The notes below the pieces were generated by a model, which searched no databases, had not been told where the DNA came from, and saw only the letters and a program-made list of their open reading frames with translations. Source: Deinococcales bacterium (GTDB taxonomy: Bacteria > Deinococcota > Deinococci > Deinococcales > JAAFIG01). Taken from it: a stretch of 47,110 nt of DNA. The position numbers and the translations under genes are program-made. The DNA lies in the NCBI GenBank assembly GCA_025359505.1, contig JANYHH010000050.1, positions 1 through 47,110 of the forward strand, read 5' to 3'. Shown piece after piece: positions 41,502 through 47,110 of the stretch (position 1 is the stretch's first letter; the number at the start of each line of letters is the position of its first letter).

Positions 41502-41527
41502 AGGGGCGAGCGGCTGAAAAGCCCCTA
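41502..41527. repeat. Degenerate TAGGGGC-type palindrome
   Basis: AGGGGCGAGC and AGCCCCTAC ends with a short mismatched centre. It lies between the start of the M20 gene and the end of the ABC ATPase gene. Confidence 0.5.
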
Positions 41528-41548
41528 CACGCCTATTGGCGCTCACAT

Positions 41549-43009
41549 TCACTCGAGGTCAGCCAATGCCCCGCGCCACGTCACGCGCCCAGCCTCGAGC
41601 CGCACGCCGTGCCGCACCCAATCGGGCACTTCGTCGCGGCGATGCGAGATCACGACGAAGGTCGTTTGCGCCGTCAATCCCTCGAGCGTGTCGAACAGCG
41701 CGTCTCTCGAGGTCGCGTCCAGATAATCGAAGGCTTCATCCAAAATCAGCACGTCGGGCGCGGTGATGAGGCTGCGGGCGATCAGCAGTTTTCGCAGTTC
41801 GCCTTGCGATACGTGCCGCACGTCTCGAGTCTCGAGTGATGAAATGCCCAGTGCCTCGAGCAGTCCAACAACGCGCTGGACTTGCGCTTCCTCGAGTGCG
41901 GCGTGCCAGCCGACGCCGTTCGCGTAGCCGCTGGCGACGACGGTGAACCCCGTCGCTTCGACGCGGTGGCGGGCCTCAAGATCGCTCGAGACCAGTCCGA
42001 TGCGTTGCTGGCGCTCCCAGAGCGGCGTTTGCGCCTGACCAAACCACGTCACCGTGCCGCCGAGCGCGGGCGCGATTTCGCCGCGCAATAGTTTTGACAG
42101 TGTGGTTTTGCCCGCGCCGTTCGCGCCGAGCAATGCGACGTGACCGCCTCGAGCCAGTCTGAAGTCAATGTCGTGCAACACGTGATTTGTGACGCTCGAG
42201 GCGTGACCGTCAGCGGCGGTCGCGTCGTCCAACGGGTCGCCGAGGAAAACGTTGGCGTTGCTGACTTCGATCAGCGTCTCGCCGCCCAACCGTAGGGGCG
42301 AGGCCAGCCTCGCCTCTACGACACGTTGACGCATTTTTGCGTGCAGAACGATTCGCCCGTCCTCGAGCGTCACGCCCCGCGTGGTCGTCGGCAGCGTTTC
42401 GGCTTCGCGGTGCGTGGTGTAGACAACCGTCAAGCCACCCCGAGCAAGACCATTCACCAACTCGCCCAGCCGCGTCCTCGAGCCAGCATCAACGCCCGCG
42501 AAGAACTCGTCGAGCAGCAGGATGTCTGGCTCGCCGACAATCGCTCGAGCCAATAAAATTTGGCGCAGTTGACCCTGACTGAGTTGATGAACTGGGCGAT
42601 CCATCAGCCCTTCGAGCTTGAGATCGCGCATCACAGTGCTCGAGCGCTCGAGTTGCGCGTTGTTCAGTGGCGCGTAGAGGTAATCGGTTTGCGAGAAGCC
42701 AGTCTGCACCAGCTCTAAGGCCGTGCGGTCGTACTCCAAGCGCCGCAAGCGGTCTTGCAGTTCCGGCGTGACGAGCGCGATGCGTTCCCGTGCGCCGATC
42801 GGCGATTCGCGGGGCGGGTCGCTGAAAAAATACAACCTCGAGCCGCTCGTGGGCCATAAGTCGCCGCGTAAGATTTTCAGCAAGGTACTTTTGCCCGCGC
42901 CGTTCGCGCCGATCACGCGCAGCACGTCACTGCGCTCCAACGTCAAGTCAACTGAAGAGAGGAGGACGCGGTGATTGAGGTTGAGGCTGACTTGCTCTAA
43001 GGCGATCAT
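41549..43009 (-). CDS. Tandem-ATPase ABC protein (ModF-like)
   Basis: The 486-residue protein has two full ATPase domains and no membrane segment. Domain 1 has GANGAGKST, LSQGQLRQILLARA and ILLLDEFFAGVDAGSR; domain 2 has GANGAGKTT, VSQGELRKLLIARS and VLILDEAFDYLDATSR. This is the ModF/PhrA arrangement, whose role is not firmly known. The linker at about residues 231-240 (VVEARLASPLR) is encoded by a palindromic repeat at 42291-42320. The ATG at 43009 starts MIALEQVSLN; a start eight codons earlier lacks support. Divergent from chrA. Confidence 0.88.
   Translation of the reverse strand: MIALEQVSLNLNHRVLLSSVDLTLERSDVLRVIGANGAGKSTLLKILRGDLWPTSGSRLYFFSDPPRESPIGARERIALVTPELQDRLRRLEYDRTALELVQTGFSQTDYLYAPLNNAQLERSSTVMRDLKLEGLMDRPVHQLSQGQLRQILLARAIVGEPDILLLDEFFAGVDAGSRTRLGELVNGLARGGLTVVYTTHREAETLPTTTRGVTLEDGRIVLHAKMRQRVVEARLASPLRLGGETLIEVSNANVFLGDPLDDATAADGHASSVTNHVLHDIDFRLARGGHVALLGANGAGKTTLSKLLRGEIAPALGGTVTWFGQAQTPLWERQQRIGLVSSDLEARHRVEATGFTVVASGYANGVGWHAALEEAQVQRVVGLLEALGISSLETRDVRHVSQGELRKLLIARSLITAPDVLILDEAFDYLDATSRDALFDTLEGLTAQTTFVVISHRRDEVPDWVRHGVRLEAGRVTWRGALADLE
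42291..42320. repeat. TAGGGGC-type palindrome inside tandem ABC ATPase gene
   Basis: CGTAGGGGCGAGGCC and its near-complement (AGCCTCGCCTCTACG) give a 30-bp element almost identical to the one in purL (13178-13207). It is in frame in the linker between the two ATPase domains, adding a short basic peptide. Confidence 0.88.
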
Positions 43010-43095
43010 TGGCACGCGGGATTTATACCGCAATCAATCTGTAGTCTCTAAAGTAGTTACAGTAATTTCACAGGCTCGAGGCTTATCTTTAAACC

Positions 43096-43632
43096 ATGCC
43101 CAGCACGCTCGAGGTTTTCAAGGCGTTCTTAACCATCGGTGCGACCGCCTTCGGGGGCGGCGGCTCGGCGCACATTCAAAACGCGATTGTCACCAAGCAT
43201 CACTGGTTGACGCCAGACGAATTCCTCGAGTCGTTGACGCTCGCACAGACCTTGCCGGGCCCGATTTTCAGCAATTTAGCCGCGCAGATCGGCTCAAAAC
43301 TGGCGGGCATCGGTGGCGGCGTCGCGGCTTGCATCGCGGTCAGCCTGCCCGGAGCCTTGCTGATCCTGCTGCTGGCAGGGCTTTACTCAAAACTGCCCGC
43401 CAACACCAAATGGCTCGAGGGCGCACTGACTGGCATCGGCGCGGGCGCGGTCGGTGTATCGCTGGCAATGCTGTTGAGCATCGCCCCGAGCGCCCTGAAA
43501 ACCCGCGTGGCACTGCTGCTGGCGATCGCAGCGTTCGGCGCGAATGCTGCGCTGCACATCAGCGTATTGTGGATTTTGCTGGTACTCGTACCCGTCGGCG
43601 TTTGGCTCGGCAGAAAAGTCAACCATGCCTGA
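43096..43632 (+). CDS. chrA: Chromate transporter, N-terminal-type subunit
   Basis: The 178-residue membrane protein has the CHR signature: LTIGATAFGGGGSAHIQNAIV, LAQTLPGPIFSNLAAQIG and then four to five helices (AACIAVSLPGALLILLLAGL, ALLLAIAAFGANAALH). It is one half of the two-gene 'short-chain CHR' form, in which two proteins replace the single long ChrA. Its stop overlaps the next gene by 8 bp. Chromate or sulfate-like anion export is the likely role. I see no regulator beside it. Confidence 0.9.
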   Translation: MPSTLEVFKAFLTIGATAFGGGGSAHIQNAIVTKHHWLTPDEFLESLTLAQTLPGPIFSNLAAQIGSKLAGIGGGVAACIAVSLPGALLILLLAGLYSKLPANTKWLEGALTGIGAGAVGVSLAMLLSIAPSALKTRVALLLAIAAFGANAALHISVLWILLVLVPVGVWLGRKVNHA

Positions 43633-44152
43633 CTTCTGGGCGGTGCTGCTGACTTTCCTGCGCTTCGGCGCGATTGCCTTCGGCGGCGGCATTGCGCTGA
43701 TCAGTGAAATGAACCGCGTGCTGGTGCTAGAAAACGCGTGGCTGTCCCCTCGAGTCTTCGTGGACGGTTTCGCACTGGGACAATTCGTGCCGGGCCCCAA
43801 CATGCTCAGTGTCGTGTTTTACGGCGAGCGCACCTTCGGCGTAGCAGGCGCACTCGCGGCGTGGCTCGGGATGTTCACGCCCGGCGCAGCCTTGAGCATT
43901 CTCGCCTCGAGCCTCTGGGCGCGAATACGCGCCGCGCCGTGGGCGCAAGCGGTGCGCGGTGCGCTGCTGCCCATCGGCTTTGGCTTGAGCACTGGCGGCG
44001 TGCTGACGCTGGCGCAAGCCTCGTTTCACGGCATCGGGAGCGTAGCGCTGGCCCTTGTGCTGGGGTACTTGGTGTACTCGAGACGGTTGAGTTTGATCGC
44101 GGCCGTGTTAGTCGGCGGCGCGATTGGCGCGGCGCTGAGTTTTCTTAGATGA
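43625..44152 (+). CDS. chrA: Chromate transporter, second subunit
   Basis: The 175-residue partner begins MPDFWAVLLTFLRFGAIAFG. It repeats the CHR pattern: FGGGIALISEMNRVLV, GFALGQFVPGPNMLSVVFYG and several C-terminal helices (LAAWLGMFTPGAALSILASS, IGAALSFLR). Its ATG at 43625 lies inside the end of the first gene, so translation is probably coupled. An open frame upstream (from 43544) is in the first gene and is rejected as the start. Confidence 0.9.
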   Translation: MPDFWAVLLTFLRFGAIAFGGGIALISEMNRVLVLENAWLSPRVFVDGFALGQFVPGPNMLSVVFYGERTFGVAGALAAWLGMFTPGAALSILASSLWARIRAAPWAQAVRGALLPIGFGLSTGGVLTLAQASFHGIGSVALALVLGYLVYSRRLSLIAAVLVGGAIGAALSFLR

Positions 44153-44255
44153 GCGACTTCGATCTGGTCAAGGTCGCGGCGCTCGAGCAAAACCTCCAAG
44201 CTCGAGATGCTTGATGCTCGTCGCCCAGCCTCGAGCTTTGCTACGATCAATGCCA

Positions 44256-44360
44256 ATGAACCGGCCCTCTGCTCCGCGTCCGATCGAAACCGAGCGCGAG
44301 TATGAGGCGATGCTCGAGTTTCTGCGCGAATTGATGCGAACTCAGAACGTGAGCCTCTAG
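44256..44360 (+). pseudogene. Possible HigA-like antitoxin fragment
   Basis: The 34-residue frame MNRPSAPRPIETEREYEAML, then EFLRELMRTQNVSL, resembles the start of HigA-type antitoxins. In those, R-P-I-x-T-E-x-E-Y and a helix come before the helix-turn-helix. Here it stops before any HTH region, so it is either a degraded end or chance. The rest of 44153-44427 holds no other gene that I can support. Confidence 0.3.
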
Positions 44361-44427
44361 GCAACGGCTGCTTTGTACGCCGCCGATTGGGAAACGCAGC
44401 ATGACCCGTGGGCAGCCGTTTCTTGAT

Positions 44428-46230
44428 TCAACTCATCACGCGGTACTGGAGCGCTCCGAACGTCAATTGATCGCCCTCGCTGACGGGCGTCGGCGTGCCC
44501 TCGAGCAGCTTCTTGCCGTTCAACAGCGTGCCGTTGGTGCTGCCCAGATCCGTGACGAACAGCGCGTCTGGCAGCACTTCTAACAGCGCGTGATGTCCGC
44601 TGATGCTGGCGTCTGAGATCGTCACGCGGTTATCGTCGTTGCGCCCGACGGTCACGCGCCCAGCGGGTAGCTCGAGGATGGCGTCGCTGAACAAGCGCCA
44701 GCGCTTCGCAGATACTGGCGCAGTGACGGGGACGCTCGGCATCACAGGCGCGAGTCGGCTCGAGGGTTCGGGTGCGGCGCTCCCGCCGCGTTGCTCGAAG
44801 AGGAATTCGGTTTTGCCCAAGCGAATCGTGTCGCCGCCCATCAGCGCCGCGTTGTCAGCCAGCAGCGCCCCGTTGACCTCGAGCGGACTGCCCGCGTAGC
44901 GCCAGCGGCTACCAACGAACTGGAACGCGCCGAGTTTGAGCGGTAACGTCGTTTCGCGGTACAGCCCGATGTCGTTGCCGTCCGAGCGCCCGACGGTGAC
45001 GACGGGCTTCGCAAGGATGTACTGCTTACCCTCATACGGCCCGGTCGTCATGCCAGTCAGCCACGCGGTTTTCAGGGCTTGCTGCACGAGTTGCAGCATC
45101 AGTCCTATCGCAAAGCCCAGCACCGCAAAGCCGAGTAACCGCCCGATCAACTCGAGGAGTCCACCACTGAACGCATTGCCGAGCAGCGCAAAGACGAAGC
45201 CGCCCAGATACCCGCCAATTGCTCCGCCGAACGCGCCGCGTAAAGCTTTGACCTTTGAGCGATCCGCTAAGCCCAGCAAACTGCCCGCAATCGCGCCGAC
45301 CACCAGCCAAGCCACGGCTCTCGAGGGGGCGTTGTCGGGCAGCAGCGCGAACAGGGCTTGCCCGAGCAGCGCTCCGGCCACACCCAGCACCGCGCTCATC
45401 GGCGTGACCCACGCGAGATCGCGCCACCAGCGCCCGCGCAAAGCCAAGGTGTTCTCGGCAATCAGCAACGCCGTCCCCAAAAACAGCGTTACCAGCGCTC
45501 CCAAGATCAGCGCATCCGTGAAACCGCGCCCCGCCCCGTTGCCGCTCGAGGAGGACGAGAAAAGCTGCTTGATTTTCTGATCCGCCCGCCCGAAGGCTTG
45601 CGCGAAACTGCCCGCATCGGTGCGAAAGACCAAGGTGCTGTCTCCGGTCAGCGCAGCCAGAAACTCCGCGTCGGAATCGCCCGTGCCAACCGCCAGCAGG
45701 CGCACGCCAGACGCCCGCAAGCGCTCCGCGACGACTCGAGTGCTGGCTTGGGCGTCCTCTAAAGATTCCTGAGTGCTGCCCGGTTGACCGTCGGTGAACA
45801 GCAAAATTGTCCTCGCCACACCGCTTTCCGTGCCGGACAGGGCCCGCGCCGCTTCCTCCAAACCATCGGCCATTTCAGTCGCGCCGTCCGCTCGGAAGCT
45901 CGAGATTGCCCGTTGGTGCGCGGCCGTGTCGGTGGACAGCGCTGAGACGGTCTGCGCGTCTGATGAAAAACGCACGACCGCCAAGCCGACGATGCCCGGC
46001 ACACCCGCTTGCTTGGCGACGTACTCGCTGGCCGCACGTTTGACTTCAGCGATTTTGTTGTCGTCTCGCATCGAGCCGCTGGTGTCGATCAGCAAGGCGA
46101 TGCTCGAGGATTTGGTTTCATTCGTGCTGCTGCTGACGCGAAGCGGGAAGAGCAATTCAAACAGCACTGCGCCCAGCACGCAGGCAATCGCGCCGATCAC
46201 GGCGAAGGTCAGGGAAGAGCTGCGTTTCAC
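44428..46230 (-). CDS. Membrane protein with VWA domain and two FHA domains
   Basis: The 600-residue protein has an N-terminal membrane helix (FAVIGAIACVLGAVLFELLF), a VWA domain with an intact MIDAS motif (LLIDTSGSM, then a conserved TDGQPGS), and about six more hydrophobic helices. These span roughly residues 240-400, with glycine-zipper stretches such as GAFGGAIGGYLGGFVFALLG. Two FHA-like domains come at the end. The first has TVGRSDGNDIGLY; the second has TVGRNDDNRVTISDASISGHHALL, LGSTNGTLLNG. FHA domains bind phosphothreonine, so a link to Ser/Thr kinase signalling is plausible. GTG start without a clear ribosome site. Confidence 0.88.
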   Translation of the reverse strand: MKRSSSLTFAVIGAIACVLGAVLFELLFPLRVSSSTNETKSSSIALLIDTSGSMRDDNKIAEVKRAASEYVAKQAGVPGIVGLAVVRFSSDAQTVSALSTDTAAHQRAISSFRADGATEMADGLEEAARALSGTESGVARTILLFTDGQPGSTQESLEDAQASTRVVAERLRASGVRLLAVGTGDSDAEFLAALTGDSTLVFRTDAGSFAQAFGRADQKIKQLFSSSSSGNGAGRGFTDALILGALVTLFLGTALLIAENTLALRGRWWRDLAWVTPMSAVLGVAGALLGQALFALLPDNAPSRAVAWLVVGAIAGSLLGLADRSKVKALRGAFGGAIGGYLGGFVFALLGNAFSGGLLELIGRLLGFAVLGFAIGLMLQLVQQALKTAWLTGMTTGPYEGKQYILAKPVVTVGRSDGNDIGLYRETTLPLKLGAFQFVGSRWRYAGSPLEVNGALLADNAALMGGDTIRLGKTEFLFEQRGGSAAPEPSSRLAPVMPSVPVTAPVSAKRWRLFSDAILELPAGRVTVGRNDDNRVTISDASISGHHALLEVLPDALFVTDLGSTNGTLLNGKKLLEGTPTPVSEGDQLTFGALQYRVMS

Positions 46231-46335
46231 GCTTCACGATACGCTGTGAATGCCCCGGAAGTCGCTCAAAATAGTGATGCGAAACGAAGTGTGTTTTGCA
46301 CAGGGAGCGGCTTGTGTTGTCGCTAAGCTAACCAA

Positions 46336-46902
46336 ATGAAACTGCTCGCACTGTTGATGCCGCTGCTGTTCGTCGGCTGCATCACGCCTTCGATAGCGAT
46401 CACCAAACCCAACGAACTCGACGCGGCGGGCAAAACCGCATTCGTCGCGGCGATCAACGCCAAGCGCGGCGATGCAACCAGCATCTCCTGCGTCGGTGGC
46501 GCGAACCTCGGGTATCCAAATCCGCAATCTTATCTGGCAGCATCAGCCCCGGTGAGCTGGAACGATAAACTCGCGGCCGCCGCTCTCAACAACGCTTCGT
46601 TCTTGGCAACCAAGCAAGTGGACATCAGCAGCGGCGATCCGCACAACGGCGCAGGCAACAGCACAGTCTTCGTTAGGGTTTCAAACACCAAATACCCATT
46701 CGCGGAAGCCGGGGAGACCGTCGCCAGTGGCACGGGGGCGTTTTTCCGCACCGCTGCCGAGGTCGCGCAGGGCTGGCAGGACAGCACCAACGCGCACTGC
46801 AACCTGATGCTCGACCCCAGCATGAAAGATGTCGGCGGGGCACTCGTGACCAGCTCGAGCGGCACGCGCTACTGGGTGATGGTGATCGGCAAGCCGCAGT
46901 AA
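46336..46902 (+). CDS. CAP/SCP-domain lipoprotein
   Basis: The 188-residue protein begins MKLLALLMPLLFVGC; L-F-V-G-C is a lipobox, so it should be lipid-anchored. The CAP domain shows LDAAGKTAFVAAINAKRG, VSWNDKLAAAALNNASFLAT, SSGDPHNG, GETVASG, TNAHCNLMLDPSMKDVGGAL and YWVMVIGKP. The usual His and Glu of the CAP pocket can be matched to the DPHNG and GETV stretches. The role of bacterial CAP proteins is unclear. It is the last gene of the window. Confidence 0.87.
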   Translation: MKLLALLMPLLFVGCITPSIAITKPNELDAAGKTAFVAAINAKRGDATSISCVGGANLGYPNPQSYLAASAPVSWNDKLAAAALNNASFLATKQVDISSGDPHNGAGNSTVFVRVSNTKYPFAEAGETVASGTGAFFRTAAEVAQGWQDSTNAHCNLMLDPSMKDVGGALVTSSSGTRYWVMVIGKPQ

Positions 46903-46956
46903 ATCAGCCGTCTCGAGCGTTCAGCGTAGGCTCGAGCGCTTGAATTTAAGCTCTTC

Positions 46957-47097
46957 CTACAGCATTTCCCATGTTTGTGGAGTCCCTTCCCACAAACATG
47001 GCGAGCCGTGCGAGTAGAAACAGGCAGCGTTTCTCAGGTGAAGCGGACACCAACCGCCGTAGCGGGTGGTGGGAGAGGAACTTGGGAAACGCTGTAG
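46957..47097. repeat. Candidate MITE-like element with 15-bp inverted ends
   Basis: CTACAGCATTTCCCA at 46957-46971 and TGGGAAACGCTGTAG at 47083-47097 are inverted with one mismatch. They enclose 141 bp without an open frame I trust. Inside the left end an 11-bp perfect hairpin (CATGTTTGTGG...CCACAAACATG, 46970-47000) is seen. No clear target duplication could be defined. It may be a non-autonomous relative of an insertion sequence. Confidence 0.5.
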
Positions 47098-47110
47098 AGC
47101 CTGCACGACG

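Larger units (their letters stand above)
1..47110. repeat. Highly iterated palindrome CTCGAG across the window
   Basis: The 6-bp palindrome CTCGAG recurs through nearly every gene and most intergenic gaps on this window. In 5221-6480 I counted 18 copies; a 60% GC random sequence predicts about 0.4 in that length. It occurs in all reading frames (Leu-Glu, Ala-Arg, Ser-Ser or Ser-Arg), so it is not one codon-pair preference. It is thinner in the IS transposase and absent from the AT-rich patch at about 39810-40170. This resembles the behaviour of the cyanobacterial HIP1 octamer, but the word is different. The cause is not visible in the window. Confidence 0.9.

Noticed and set aside
44149-44214. 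21-codon frame overlapping the chrA stop (MSDFDLVKVAAL...)
   Set aside because: Too short, with no family resemblance or conserved context.

Overview
The window is dense, roughly 60% GC bacterial DNA. The ribosomal protein S12 at the left edge reads very like the Deinococcus/Thermus form. Several genes have cleavable signal peptides or look like small outer-membrane beta-barrels. I therefore read it as a member or relative of the Deinococcota with an outer membrane, but the phylum call is an inference from one ribosomal protein and general style. The most striking property of the DNA is that the palindrome CTCGAG is scattered almost everywhere, in coding and non-coding sequence. I counted 18 copies in positions 5221-6480, about one per 70 bp, where a random 60% GC sequence would give about one per 3 kb.

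Layout. 1-317: 3' part missing, rpsL on the minus strand. 526-2842: a scarred accessory patch with an addiction-module antitoxin, a ParE/RelE-type toxin cut by an IS4-family element, and a remnant that resembles the helical tail of proteins linked to extracellular contractile injection systems. 3727-15028: a purine cluster on the plus strand, purF, a purD-purM gene fusion, purB, a glycolipid-binding-like gene, purN, a PurS/PurL/PurQ-type fusion and purC. 15084-21830: a serine hydrolase, a winged-helix regulator, ricT, tdk, a membrane beta-propeller protein, an alpha/beta hydrolase and a sugar isomerase-like protein. 21892-32456: one long minus-strand unit that begins at a good promoter before preT and ends at a strong terminator. 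It encodes reductive pyrimidine breakdown (preT, preA, dihydropyrimidinase) with an NMT1/THI5-type ABC importer, a GNAT acetyltransferase and a VapBC-like toxin-antitoxin pair. The next enzyme, an N-carbamoyl-amino-acid hydrolase type M20 amidohydrolase, lies apart at 40204-41445. 32488-47110: tandem thioredoxin, DUF1963, beta-barrel, beta-propeller, kptA, folA-thyA, a two-domain ABC ATPase, a split chrA pair, a VWA/FHA membrane protein and a CAP lipoprotein.

Two families of short palindromic repeats are superimposed on this. One (TAGGGGC...GCCCCTA, about 24-52 bp) occurs at least nine times. It lies in frame inside genes: the PurD-PurM linker, the PurL N-terminus, the PurL-PurQ linker and the linker of a tandem ABC ATPase. 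It also supplies the stop codon of purC. The second (CTCTCCC...GGGAGAG plus a GC-rich hairpin) flanks two small DUF559 endonuclease-like genes. Each of these sits as a cassette inserted, on the opposite strand, in the pyrimidine operon. The 30483-30953 copy is bracketed by inverted repeats at both ends and looks like a candidate REP/DUF559 mobile unit.

No rRNA, tRNA or CRISPR array was seen.
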